Shown here piece after piece: positions 45,449 through 55,264 of a stretch of 57,994 nucleotides of DNA. The stretch comes from CAMCFD01 sp965661355 (lineage in GTDB: Bacteria; Pseudomonadota; Alphaproteobacteria; Rickettsiales; UBA1997), in contig CBFIDI010000003.1 of the NCBI GenBank assembly GCA_965661355.1, positions 1 to 57,994 on the forward strand, written 5' to 3'. Numbering within the stretch: position 1 is the first letter of the stretch; every line of letters starts with the position of its first letter. The notes under the pieces are model-generated. The model worked only from the letters and a program-made list of their open reading frames with translations. It did not search any database and was not told where the DNA came from. A program made the translations under genes and the position numbers.

Positions 45449-47335
45449 TTAACTTTTAGAGTATTTTTTACGCGATGGTTTTGTTGTTTTGCTAAAAGGT
45501 TTGGCGGCATTTCTTCCTTCAGTTTTTTTGCCAAATTTTTTGGTTTGCTTGAATTTGTTTAATTTGGCTGGTTTACCGACAGAATTTACCCCTTCTTTTC
45601 TTGTAAAGTTTTCATTATTGCCATCTTTTGTTTTTGTCGACATTTCTGACCTTCTTTTATTTTCAGGTAAAGTTTTATACTGGTTTTTGGGGCTGTAACT
45701 ACTTTTTTGCGACCTGTTTTTGTCGAATTTTTTAGGGTTTTTGTTAAATATTTTTGCTTCATCAGATTTTTCGCCAGTTCTTTTGTTGGGGCTCCAACTT
45801 GAAGATCCCAAGCTTCTTGAAGTGACGATATCATCTTGGCCAGACCTGCGAGATTGTTTGTTGCTGAAATTTGAAGTTTTTGCGCCGCTAAATCTAGAAT
45901 TTTGATTTGATTCTAGGTCGTTATTACGATTATAATCTTTTTCGTAATATGGTTTTTTGTTTTTTCTTGATAATTTATTTCTTTTTGCGCTGCCAGAAAA
46001 CTCACCCGAGCTGCTAGCAGATATATTTTTTGTTCTTACTTTACTGGTCTTGCCAGATTTTCTGCTGCTTTTTTCGTCAGTCTTAACATTGAAACCATAT
46101 TTTCGTTTTTCTCCTGAGCGCGCAGCAGCCTTTCCGCCAGACCTTCCGAGGCTGGGGCCACTTTTTTTGTCGGTGAATTTTTTTGTCGTTAAGGTGCTTT
46201 CATTGTGAAATTCATGATTCTTGTCAACCGGAATTTGATAATTAATGGTTTTTTCGATTGTTTTTAACAGGCTTTTTTCACTTGCGTCACAAAACGAAAT
46301 TGCAATTCCGCTTTTGCCCGCCCGTGCTGTGCGACCAATGCGATGAACATAATTTTCTGGATCGTGCGGTATATCGAAATTGATGACATGCGAAATCTCT
46401 GTAACATCAATTCCGCGAGCGGCAATATCAGTGGCAACCAAGACTTTAACTTTGTTGCTACGAAAATCACGCAAAGCTTTTTCACGAGCGGCCTGTGTTT
46501 TGTTGCCATGAATTGCCGATGTTTTAATATTTTCATCTTGTAAAAAACTTACAATTTTATTGGCGCCATGCTTGGTTTTTGAGAATACTAAAGTGCTTGT
46601 TAAACCCTCTTCATTTAAAAGTGATTTTAGCAAATGCAATTTATTTGCACGACTAACATAATTAATTTTTTGCGCAATTTTTTCAACCGTTGTCGATTGT
46701 GGCGTAATTTCAATCTTAATTGGCGTTTTTAACATTGAGTTGGCTAAATTTGCAACTTCTTTGGCCATTGTTGCCGAAAAAAACAAACTCTGGCGATTTT
46801 GTGGCGCACATGCGATAACTTTTTTAACATCATGTAAAAAACCCATGTCAAGCATGCGATCAGCTTCGTCTAAAACTAAAATTTCAACTTGATCAAGATG
46901 CACGGCTTTGCGATTCATTAAATCTAGTAAACGCCCAGGTGTGGCAATTAAAATATCAAAGCCACTTCGCATTTCTCGCACTTGGTTGTTAATGCTAAGA
47001 CCGCCAAAAATTGCGGTTGACTTTAGTTGAAGTCCGGCGCTGTAAATTTTTATATTGTCACAAATTTGCGAAGCAAGTTCACGCGTTGGCGTTAAAACTA
47101 AGGCGCGAACGCGACCAGAAGATGGCTTTATTTTATTTTGCGATAAAAGATGTAAAATTGGCAACGAAAATGCTGCGGTTTTGCCAGTTCCTGTTTGCGC
47201 AATTCCAAGCACATCACTGCCTTGTAACAAATGAGGAATTGCCTGTTCTTGAATTGGAGTCGGGTTTGAATAGCCTTTTTTTTCTAAAGTACTTAAAATT
47301 TTGTCATTTAGTTTTAAATCATTAAAGTTTGTCAT
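45449..47335 (-). CDS. DEAD-box RNA helicase
   Basis: A 628-residue ATP-dependent RNA helicase of the RhlE/DeaD type. The Q motif is NPTPIQEQAIP. Walker A is AQTGTGKT (46-53), DEAD is at 156-159 (VLDEADRMLDMGF), then FFSATM, VLVATDIAARGIDV and HRIGRTARAGKSG. After about residue 375 comes a 250-residue tail very rich in Lys, Arg, Ser and Asn, presumably disordered and RNA-binding. Roles include ribosome assembly and RNA decay in the cold. The tail is longer than in most relatives. Confidence 0.94.
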   Translation of the reverse strand: MTNFNDLKLNDKILSTLEKKGYSNPTPIQEQAIPHLLQGSDVLGIAQTGTGKTAAFSLPILHLLSQNKIKPSSGRVRALVLTPTRELASQICDNIKIYSAGLQLKSTAIFGGLSINNQVREMRSGFDILIATPGRLLDLMNRKAVHLDQVEILVLDEADRMLDMGFLHDVKKVIACAPQNRQSLFFSATMAKEVANLANSMLKTPIKIEITPQSTTVEKIAQKINYVSRANKLHLLKSLLNEEGLTSTLVFSKTKHGANKIVSFLQDENIKTSAIHGNKTQAAREKALRDFRSNKVKVLVATDIAARGIDVTEISHVINFDIPHDPENYVHRIGRTARAGKSGIAISFCDASEKSLLKTIEKTINYQIPVDKNHEFHNESTLTTKKFTDKKSGPSLGRSGGKAAARSGEKRKYGFNVKTDEKSSRKSGKTSKVRTKNISASSSGEFSGSAKRNKLSRKNKKPYYEKDYNRNNDLESNQNSRFSGAKTSNFSNKQSRRSGQDDIVTSRSLGSSSWSPNKRTGEKSDEAKIFNKNPKKFDKNRSQKSSYSPKNQYKTLPENKRRSEMSTKTKDGNNENFTRKEGVNSVGKPAKLNKFKQTKKFGKKTEGRNAAKPFSKTTKPSRKKYSKS

Positions 47336-47930
47336 GAATAGTTCGAATTAGCGTTGTTGCTTTATAATTTCATCATCTGCTAGATTCTGACAAATATGAG
47401 GGGAAAATTAACGGGAAATTTTGTTGTTATTTACGGCCTTTTAATGATAAATATAATTTAACAAAATTGAATCTGGTATTTAGTGGCAAAAAGTTTAAAG
47501 CGGATCAATTTGCATTATTCAAGAGATTATATCATGTTTAAAAGTAAAATGAAAGGATAAAAATATAATTTTAAGTGATAAATCGAGCAATAAAGATATT
47601 TACTGTGATACTTTTTTATTAGCTTTTGAATGCTAATTTAACCGTTAAAATTTAATTTTTGAATTTATCATCAAGGTTTGCAATATCGGTTTTTATGATT
47701 TTCTTTTATTAATAAAATTATTTATCCTAAAATAGAATTTAGAGATAAAATCTTATATAAATAATTAATCAACAAAATTATTGACAAAGTTTAAATAGCT
47801 GGCCAGTTAATTCTTGCCTATATAATTATTTTTGATTAAAGTAAATAATTATATATAAATGCAGATTTGGCATTGTAATTGTTGAAATTTTCAAGTTATT
47901 AAAACCCTCTAGTAAGTGATTAATAAGTTT
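47336..47930. other. Spacer, repeat fragments
   Basis: Upstream of the helicase. A piece AGGTTTGCAATATCGG (47676-47691) resembles the family B interior (compare 8859 and 18611). No gene or RNA is recognised. Confidence 0.3.
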
Positions 47931-49427
47931 TTACCATAAAAACAAATTAGAATCTTTTTCTATCATCTCAATTTTTTTATCATCAAAGCGTTCTAAGTTT
48001 TTGTAAGCAATATTTAAGCGGTAGTTGTTTTTTAATTTCTCTTTGTTTTTTAATAAAAAATTCCAATATAAATAATTAAAAGGGCAAGCATTTTTTCCAT
48101 TTTTTTCTTTTACATCAAATTCACAATTTTTACAATAGTTTGACATTTTATTGATATATGATCCGCTGGCGCAATAGGGTTTTGTTGCTAAATATCCGCC
48201 ATCGGCAAATAAAATCATGCCAACAACATTAGGCATTTCTACCCATTCATATGCATCGGCGTAAACCAATAAATACCATTTTTGCACCTCTTGTGGATCA
48301 ATTTGCGCTAGTAAACAAAAATTACCTATTACCATTAATCGTTGAATATGGTGGGCGTAAGCGTTTTCTTTAGTATTTTTGATAGATTGCTTTACGCAGT
48401 TCATTTTTGTGTTGGCGCCCCAGAAAAAGTCAGGCAATTTGCGTTTGGCGTCAAAGAAATTTTCTTGTTTATAATTTGGCATTTTAAGCCAATAAATTCC
48501 CCTAATATATTCGCGCCAACCCAGAATTTGACGAATAAAACCTTCGGCATTGTTAATTGAAATATCACCTTCATAATAAAATTTTTCAACCTTTTTAACG
48601 CATTCAAGCGGTGTTAAAATCCCAATATTAAGATAAAAACCAATATGAGAATGAAACATAAAAGCATTTTCTTCAAGCATTGCATCTTGAAAATCACCAA
48701 AATATTTTAAGCGATTTGCAATAAAATCATCAAATGCTTTCAATGCTTCTTGGCGCGTGGTGGCTAGGTAAAATGGTTCGATATCGCCAAAATGATCACT
48801 AAAATTCTTTTCAACCAAATCACAAACTTCTTGTGTTATTTTGTCTTTTTGCGCTATAAAATGTTTGGGGATTTTAACCGAAGAATCTGGCTTTTTTCTG
48901 TTTTGCGCATCAAAATTCCACTTTCCTTCTTGTGGCTTGTCGCCATTCATTAGAATTTTGTGTTTTTTGCGCATTTTTCGATAGAAATTCTCCATCAAGG
49001 GCGATTTTAAGCTTTTTGCCCAATCTCCAAATTCATTAACCGAACATAAAAAACGATCATCTTCGCAAATTTCGACATTTATCTTCTTTTGCCACGATTT
49101 TATCTCTTCTAAAACTCTATATTCCCCCGGAAAAGTCACAGATATTTTGTCAAAGTTGCCTTTTTCAAAGTGATAAAAAACCGCTTTGCTAAAATTATCA
49201 AATTTGCCGAAATTTTCGTAAATTACATTAAATTCTTTATTGCGCAATTCTTCGCAAAAATGCCGCATTGCAGAAAATATGAAGGCAATTTTTTTCTTAT
49301 GATGCTTGACATAAGTGGCTTCTTCTTTAACTTCGCACATCAAAATTGTGTCACCTTTTTTGGCATTTTTCAGGCTAGAAATTTCATGACTTAGCTGGTC
49401 TCCTAAGATTAATCTTAAAATTTTCAT
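47931..49427 (-). CDS. Iron-sulfur photolyase/cryptochrome-like protein (PhrB, FeS-BCP type)
   Basis: A 498-residue flavoprotein of the deoxyribodipyrimidine photolyase-related family, whose studied members repair (6-4) photoproducts. It opens MKILRLILGDQLSHEISSLK. The FAD domain includes FIRQILGWREYIRGIYWLKM and NAYAHHIQRLMVIGNF. Four Cys for the [4Fe-4S] cluster are present: MNCV, YCKNC and ACPFNYLYW. It begins 5 bp after the DUF2256 gene, so the two are one unit. Light-driven repair in this organism implies exposure outside a host. Confidence 0.92.
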   Translation of the reverse strand: MKILRLILGDQLSHEISSLKNAKKGDTILMCEVKEEATYVKHHKKKIAFIFSAMRHFCEELRNKEFNVIYENFGKFDNFSKAVFYHFEKGNFDKISVTFPGEYRVLEEIKSWQKKINVEICEDDRFLCSVNEFGDWAKSLKSPLMENFYRKMRKKHKILMNGDKPQEGKWNFDAQNRKKPDSSVKIPKHFIAQKDKITQEVCDLVEKNFSDHFGDIEPFYLATTRQEALKAFDDFIANRLKYFGDFQDAMLEENAFMFHSHIGFYLNIGILTPLECVKKVEKFYYEGDISINNAEGFIRQILGWREYIRGIYWLKMPNYKQENFFDAKRKLPDFFWGANTKMNCVKQSIKNTKENAYAHHIQRLMVIGNFCLLAQIDPQEVQKWYLLVYADAYEWVEMPNVVGMILFADGGYLATKPYCASGSYINKMSNYCKNCEFDVKEKNGKNACPFNYLYWNFLLKNKEKLKNNYRLNIAYKNLERFDDKKIEMIEKDSNLFLW

Positions 49428-49432
49428 TTTAT

Positions 49433-49567
49433 TTATTTATTTTTCTTGCTGGCACATTTTTTTGAGCAATATTTCACATTTTCCCAATCTTTCTTCCATT
49501 TTTTACGCCATTTGAAGGGTAATTTACAAATTTGGCAAATTTTCTCTTCTAAATTTGTTTTTTTCAT
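49433..49567 (-). CDS. DUF2256 zinc-ribbon peptide
   Basis: A 44-residue gene. The product starts MKKTNLEEKICQICKLPFKW and ends NVKYCSKKCASKKNK. The Cys-x2-Cys plus Cys-x3-Cys ligands and the W-R-K-K-W core (residues 20-24) are the DUF2256 signature. Family members are known to sit beside photolyase-related genes, as here. The role is unknown. Confidence 0.9.
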   Translation of the reverse strand: MKKTNLEEKICQICKLPFKWRKKWKKDWENVKYCSKKCASKKNK

Positions 49568-49781
49568 TAAAAATTATTTAAGAGATTTAAAGCATTTATA
49601 ATAAAATAAATATTGCAATTATGAAAGATATTTTCTGTGAAACTATAAATTTTACATGAATTTTTGTCTTCTAATTAATACAAAACTCATATAAAACCAA
49701 TTCTGTAAAACAATAGAAGGGTCTAAGAATGTAATTTTATGAATTTTTAGAAATTTTGCAATTATAAAGTGAAATGAGGGG

Positions 49782-49809
49782 TTGGGCTTTAAAAATTATT
49801 AAAGCCCAA
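49782..49809. terminator. Hairpin terminator behind the TonB receptor
   Basis: TTGGGCTTTAA and TTAAAGCCCAA form a perfect 11-bp stem with a 6-nt loop, 32 bp past the receptor stop. T-runs are weak on both sides. Confidence 0.55.
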
Positions 49810-49841
49810 TATTTTGTATCGATAAGACCTAAAATATTAGA

Positions 49842-52025
49842 TTAATTTGACTCAAATCCGAAGGGAACTCTAAGTTTTAACATAATATTTCTGCCCTGAC
49901 TAAGCGCCACGCCCTTGTAAGTGTCCAAAAAGTTTCTATATGACTCGTTGGTTAGGTTTGTAATTTCGAAGTCAAGATAGGATCTTTTAATCAAATTGCC
50001 GTTGAAATTCAATTCAAAGCCAGTTGCTAAATCTAACAATGTATAATTATCAGTTGATCCAGTTCCAAAATCTTCATTGTCAAATTGAGAGAATGGTTCG
50101 CCCGTGGCGGCTTTTTTTGAGCTATTGTAAGTCACGCCAACTCTGAAATAGGGATTTTCAAATTTATTGAAGCTTGGCGCATAATAAGTTGTTTCAAGTC
50201 GAAATTCGTTTGATGGAATTTGTGGTAAATCTTGGCCAGTTCTTTTGTTTTCGCTTTCAATAATATCAATAGTAGCTCTGGCCTCAATTCTTTTTGTTAA
50301 AAAGGTCGAGGCTTCAATTTCAAGACCTTCAATTACACCGTCGGTTTGCATAACTTCAAAAATATGAAGGTTGTCTTGTTCGCGCCCAGTATCGTTTAAG
50401 TAAATGAAATTATTTATTTTGTTGCGATAGTAAGTTGCGCCAAATTTCGTTCCTTTTGATCTATATCTTAAAGAAAAGTCAGTGTTTAAAGATATTTCTT
50501 CTTCAAGGTTCGGATTACCTTCTTGAATTGCTGAAATTCCGGTGTGAGTTCCGCCAGAATAAAGTTCAAATAATGTTGGGGCTCTAAACCCGCGACTCAC
50601 ATTTGTAGCAGCAACAAGATTTTTGTTGATTTCATAAGCTGCGCCAAGTGAGCCTGAAAAGGCTGAAAATTCTTCTTTTTGGCTTCCTGAAAAATTCTCA
50701 GGATTTGTAGTTTTATTTTCATTTGCAGTTAAGTCGCGCCAATCATGGCGAAGACCAGCTTGTAGTTTTAGTTTGTTGATTTGCTTTTCTTCAAATGCAA
50801 AAAGGGCGTAATTATTAACACTGCCTCCCGGAGAAAGTTGCTCGCTTCCTCGTGATTCTTGGTCTTTGTGAGAAATTTCAAAGCCGATTTTCCCACCGTC
50901 AAAAATTCCTAATTTTTTATGCTCGGTTATTAATCTTGCGGTATAAAGGTCAAATCTAACATCAATTGTTTCATCGTGATGAGATTCTTTGCGGCGATTA
51001 TTTTGCCAAGTTAAAGTTGGCTTAAAATCAAAATTATTATTTATTTTAAATTTACTTGCAATTTGAAGTTCGTCATTTTCTAAGATTTGGTGCGCTCCTT
51101 CGGCCCCGTCTTCATCATGATGATCACCGTCATCATCGTCGTCATCATCACCATGTCCATGGCCGTCAGACTCAGGAGAAAGTAAGAAATTCTGATTATT
51201 ATAATATTTTGTATAGCGAACCCTATGTTCATTTTCATCATTTTTAAAACCGATGCCAAATTGGTGATTTTTTTGCTCAAAATCGGTGAAAGGAAGTTTA
51301 CCAGTATAAGCCGGAGAACTATTATGAATCGCGCTTGGCGGCTCTTCGGGATAGAAAGTATGATCTTCTGGAGTTGTTATTTCTTCGCCGTCGCGATTAA
51401 TTGCGCCAGCACTTAGTGACCATCTGTTATTTCTGGTCTTGGCTTTAAATCCGCGATCAAATTGACTGTTATTTGAAGAATATCCAACTAGACTATTTCC
51501 GCCAAATTCAAAATCTTTTTCATCAGAAAACTCTAGCGGCAGGCTTTGAACATTTACCGCGCCACCAATTGCGCCAGATCCGTAAAGAATTGAAGCCGGA
51601 CCCTGAATGATCTCTAATTTTTCACTTAGAAATGGATCAATATTTGGTGCATGGCGGCTGTCAAATTGTTGATGATCAACACCAACTCCGTTTGAGACCA
51701 TTTTCACTCTTTCGCCAGAAAGACCGCGGATAACGGGCTTTGAGTTTTGACCACCGGTTGAAATCACATCAATTCCAGATATATGATCTAAAGATTCGGC
51801 AATGCTTGACTTTTCGCGAATCCTTTTTTCTTCGCCGCCCAAAACATTAATTTGAGAGGGTTGAAAAAATGTATCACCCTTTGTCGGAGACGAGGCGCTG
51901 ATAATAACGGGTGTTAAAGTTTTTTTTGGGCTATTATTTTGCGCAAAAGCTAAATTTGGAACAATGCAAGTGGCGCTAATTGAAAAAATAGCTATGGCTT
52001 TGGTAAGAAATTTAAGGCTTTGCAT
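49842..52025 (-). CDS. znuD: TonB-dependent zinc receptor (ZnuD-like)
   Basis: A 727-residue outer-membrane barrel. A signal peptide ends at about residue 28 (NLAFA-QNN). A TonB-box-like KTLTPVIISAS (35-45) precedes the plug (about 65-165; IAESLDHISGIDV, PVIRGLSGERVKM, IIQGPASILYGSGAIGGAVN). A His/Asp-rich loop at 287-312 (HGHGDDDDDDDGDHHDEDG) should sit outside the cell and catch zinc, as in ZnuD of Neisseria. A perfect Zur box lies 44 bp upstream of the start. Together these support high-affinity zinc import with TonB. A copper or nickel role is less likely. Confidence 0.88.
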   Translation of the reverse strand: MQSLKFLTKAIAIFSISATCIVPNLAFAQNNSPKKTLTPVIISASSPTKGDTFFQPSQINVLGGEEKRIREKSSIAESLDHISGIDVISTGGQNSKPVIRGLSGERVKMVSNGVGVDHQQFDSRHAPNIDPFLSEKLEIIQGPASILYGSGAIGGAVNVQSLPLEFSDEKDFEFGGNSLVGYSSNNSQFDRGFKAKTRNNRWSLSAGAINRDGEEITTPEDHTFYPEEPPSAIHNSSPAYTGKLPFTDFEQKNHQFGIGFKNDENEHRVRYTKYYNNQNFLLSPESDGHGHGDDDDDDDGDHHDEDGAEGAHQILENDELQIASKFKINNNFDFKPTLTWQNNRRKESHHDETIDVRFDLYTARLITEHKKLGIFDGGKIGFEISHKDQESRGSEQLSPGGSVNNYALFAFEEKQINKLKLQAGLRHDWRDLTANENKTTNPENFSGSQKEEFSAFSGSLGAAYEINKNLVAATNVSRGFRAPTLFELYSGGTHTGISAIQEGNPNLEEEISLNTDFSLRYRSKGTKFGATYYRNKINNFIYLNDTGREQDNLHIFEVMQTDGVIEGLEIEASTFLTKRIEARATIDIIESENKRTGQDLPQIPSNEFRLETTYYAPSFNKFENPYFRVGVTYNSSKKAATGEPFSQFDNEDFGTGSTDNYTLLDLATGFELNFNGNLIKRSYLDFEITNLTNESYRNFLDTYKGVALSQGRNIMLKLRVPFGFESN

Positions 52026-52068
52026 TGATTGTTGAAAATTAATTTTAATGATCTTTAGAAAAATGTTA

Positions 52069-52083
52069 TGTTATACTATAACA
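52069..52083. promoter_or_regulatory. Perfect Zur box
   Basis: TGTTATACTATAACA is a 15-nt palindrome with a single central base, equal to the core of proteobacterial Zur operators (GTTATA-n-TATAAC). It lies 44 bp upstream of the receptor ATG, where Zur-Zn would block transcription. Confidence 0.8.
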
Positions 52084-52211
52084 ATAAAGATTAAGAGTCA
52101 AGTGCAATTGCCATATATATAACAAAATTTATTTAATGATTTTTTGAAATATTGTTGAAAATTTCTTAATATTAAAGTTAATTCTTAAGTTTAATATTAA
52201 GTTTATATTAT

Positions 52212-52883
52212 TTAGTTGTCTTTTTTGTCAAAGCCAAGTGCTATTAAATAAGTTTCTTTCGAGTCTTTTCGCGAAGATTCTGGTTTAAAATATTTAACTG
52301 TTTTGAAGTTTTTTCTTAACCCTTGCAAAATTTCATCTGACCCTCCGCCTTGAAAAATTTTGCCGACAAATATTCCGTTTTTATTTAAGATTTTTTCTCC
52401 AAAATAAAGAGCCTCTTCAAGTAAAGTTATTATTCTTAAATGGTCCACTTTTTTATCACCACTTGTGTTGGCAGCCATGTCGGTAAGTAAAATATCGCAT
52501 TTTTGGCGACTTGTTTTTTCCTTTATTAAGTTTAATAGTTTTTCCGGAGCATCTTCGTCCAAGAAGTCTTTTTGAATTAATTCTACACCTTCAATTGGAG
52601 CAATTTCTAGTAAGTCAATTCCAAAAACTTTACCATGTCCGCATTTTTCAGCCGCAATTTGGCTCCAACCTCCGGGGGCAGCGCCAAGATCGACGACAAT
52701 TTTATTTTTTTTGAAAATTTTAAACTTTGCGTCAATTTCAATTATTTTAAAAGCGGCGCGACTTCTGTAACCCATGCTTTGCGCTTTCTTGACTAGGGGG
52801 TCATTAAGTTGGCGCAAAATCCATTTTTTAGAAGACTCGGTCAGCTTTTTGCCTTTTTTTAGTTTTTGTGTTTTTACTGCCAT
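52212..52883 (-). CDS. rlmE: 23S rRNA (uridine-2'-O)-methyltransferase RlmE
   Basis: A 223-residue FtsJ-type methyltransferase that modifies U2552 of 23S rRNA. The SAM motif is VVDLGAAPGGWSQIAAEK (63-80). The catalytic K-D-K-E set is suggested by SRAAFKIIEID (Lys46), LLTDMAAN (Asp) and the later VGKIFQGG (Lys). The basic N-terminal 20 residues fit rRNA binding. It follows guaA with about 118 bp between them. Confidence 0.95.
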   Translation of the reverse strand: MAVKTQKLKKGKKLTESSKKWILRQLNDPLVKKAQSMGYRSRAAFKIIEIDAKFKIFKKNKIVVDLGAAPGGWSQIAAEKCGHGKVFGIDLLEIAPIEGVELIQKDFLDEDAPEKLLNLIKEKTSRQKCDILLTDMAANTSGDKKVDHLRIITLLEEALYFGEKILNKNGIFVGKIFQGGGSDEILQGLRKNFKTVKYFKPESSRKDSKETYLIALGFDKKDN

Positions 52884-53001
52884 TAGAAATTTGGTTCGGT
52901 TCTTTGGCCTTAATTTATAATAAAATATTAACTGATATTTTAAAAAGGCTTATTTCTTGTGCCTTTTTGAATTTTGCAGTTAGCATTAAGTGTCTTAATT
53001 G

Positions 53002-54591
53002 CTACTCCCACTCAATTGTACCTGGTGGCTTCGAGGTAAAGTCATATACCACGCGGTTAATTCCCTTAACTTCATTGATAATTTTGGTTGAAATATCGGC
53101 TAGAAATTCAGGGTCAAATTTGTATATTTCGGCCGTCATGCCATCAACCGATGTAACAGCGCGAAGAGCCAAAACATTTTCGTAAGTTCTCGAGTCTCCC
53201 ATTACTCCAACGGTTTTAACTGGCAACAAAACACTAAAAGCTTGCCATATTTTGTTGTAAAGTCCATTTTCTTTTAGTGAGTTAATGTAAATTGCATCAG
53301 CTTTTTGTAAAATTGCAACTTTTTCTTTGGTAATTTCACCTAAAATTCTAATAGCAAGCCCAGGGCCAGGGAATGGGTGGCGGTTGATAATTTTTGGATC
53401 AAGATCTAGCTCTTCACCTAATTTTCTTACCTCGTCTTTAAATAACATTCTAACTGGCTCAAGAAGCTTTAATTTCATGTTTTCTGGTAAGCCGCCAACA
53501 TTATGATGACTTTTTATTGTGTGACTTGCGCCTTTGTTAGGGTGGCTTGATTCAATAACATCGGGGTATAATGTTCCTTGTGCTAAAAATTCAACATTGT
53601 CAATTTTTGAAGCTTCTTCATCAAAAACTTCGATGAAAGTCTTGCCTATTATTTTGCGCTTTTCTTCGGGGTCGCTAATATTTTGTAATCTTGATAAAAA
53701 TAATTCTCGCGCATCAACATAAATGAAATTTAAGTCAAATTCTGCAAAAGTTGCTTGAACTTCTTCGGCTTCTTGCCAGCGTAAAAGGCCGTGGTCAACA
53801 AAGATACAAGTTAATTGTTTGTGAATTGCTTCAGAAATTAGGGCGGCAACAACCGAAGAATCGACGCCGCCAGAAAGGCCACAAATAACATTCTTTTTGC
53901 CGACAATTTTTTTAATTCTTTTGACTTCTTCTGATTTAAAATCGCCCATATTCCAATCTTGTTCGCAACCGCAAATATTAACGGCAAAATTCTTCAATAT
54001 TTTTTTCCCCTCTAAAGAATGCGAAACTTCGGGGTGAAATTGGACTCCATAAATATTTTTATCTTCATTGGCTATAGCGGCAAAAGGTGCGCTTTTGGTT
54101 CTGGCAATCGCTTTAAATCCGTCTGGCAAAGATTCTACGCGGTCTCCATGGCTCATCCAAACTTGGCTAAGGCGAATATGGTTAGATTGGTTATTTGCAA
54201 TATGTGCAAATTGATCAGTTTCTTGCGAATCGGCCATTCCGACATAATCAAATAATTCTGATTCTTTTCTTATTTCGATCATAGCTTTGCCAAATTCGCG
54301 CTCTTCGGTATTTAGAACCGAGCCGCCAAAATTTTGACAAATTAATTGTTGGCCATAGCAAATTCCTAATATAGGCAGGCCAAGATCGAAGATTTTACTA
54401 TCGATTTTTGGTGCGTCTTTATCATAAACAGAACTAGGGCCGCCAGAAAGAATAATACCTTTGGGCGACTTTTTTTTAATTTCATTTATGGTTATTTTAG
54501 ATCCTTGAACTTCGCAAAAAATATTAAATTCACGAATTCTTCTAGCTATTAGTTGTGTAACTTGACTTCCGAAGTCTATTATTAAAATCAT
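53002..54591 (-). CDS. guaA: GMP synthase (glutamine-hydrolysing)
   Basis: A 529-residue enzyme that makes GMP from XMP. The glutaminase half has the triad Cys78 (LGICYGQQL), His186 and Glu188 (FHPEVSH). The ATP pyrophosphatase half carries the P-loop SGGVDSS (240-246). The C-terminal dimer domain ends NRVVYDFTSKPPGTIEWE, the invariant family ending. It means the organism can finish guanine nucleotide synthesis, which many obligate intracellular Rickettsia cannot. Confidence 0.97.
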   Translation of the reverse strand: MILIIDFGSQVTQLIARRIREFNIFCEVQGSKITINEIKKKSPKGIILSGGPSSVYDKDAPKIDSKIFDLGLPILGICYGQQLICQNFGGSVLNTEEREFGKAMIEIRKESELFDYVGMADSQETDQFAHIANNQSNHIRLSQVWMSHGDRVESLPDGFKAIARTKSAPFAAIANEDKNIYGVQFHPEVSHSLEGKKILKNFAVNICGCEQDWNMGDFKSEEVKRIKKIVGKKNVICGLSGGVDSSVVAALISEAIHKQLTCIFVDHGLLRWQEAEEVQATFAEFDLNFIYVDARELFLSRLQNISDPEEKRKIIGKTFIEVFDEEASKIDNVEFLAQGTLYPDVIESSHPNKGASHTIKSHHNVGGLPENMKLKLLEPVRMLFKDEVRKLGEELDLDPKIINRHPFPGPGLAIRILGEITKEKVAILQKADAIYINSLKENGLYNKIWQAFSVLLPVKTVGVMGDSRTYENVLALRAVTSVDGMTAEIYKFDPEFLADISTKIINEVKGINRVVYDFTSKPPGTIEWE

Positions 54592-55264
54592 TTTATGCTT
54601 TAATTTTTTTTAAAATTTAGTGAAATTATGTTTAACGAATTTTAATCTTAAAATAATTAATTTAGATTAATTTTTTTGACATATATTAACAATAAAAATT
54701 CTGAAGATTGCTGTGGCAAGTTATATTTTTGCGAAACTATGTAATTATTGCTTAAATATTTTTTGTAAATCTGTTTAAAAACAAAGATTGACAACATTAT
54801 TATATAGAGTTTTTGTGGCCATGTCAAGATTTTGAGTGATTTTTTTCGACTTCATGCTAAAATATATGTTTAAATTGGCGCTAGATGGGTAAATAAAATT
54901 AAAAAAGCTTATTATTAATGTGCAAAAATACTTATAACAGTTTTCATCTTTAAAAATATAGAAAACTTTATCTTTTTAACAATTAACAAAAAGCCATTAT
55001 AAAAATCTAAGAGTATCTTGGGTGTGATTTGGAGTTTTCTAGTAATTTCTTACCAAAAATATTTTATTTTTTGTATTTCGAAAGACGGAAAATATTATAA
55101 TAAAAATTTGCGAACTATTTATAATTTGTTTATGAATTAGATTAGTGAACAAATTTTTTTTTCTAGCTAATTTTAGCAAACTATCATATAAATCTTTGTC
55201 GCTAAATTTAATTGCGCTTTCTTTTATATTACTTTGTTGGTGATTTTTTATTTTAAAGAGTTGA
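54592..55264. other. Spacer with a hairpin and T-run
   Basis: AATTTGTT (55123-55130) and AACAAATT (55148-55155) form an 8-bp stem with a 17-nt loop and a T-run on the plus strand. Neighbouring genes run on the minus strand, so its job is unclear. The guaA promoter should lie near the left end. No gene is seen. Confidence 0.35.
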
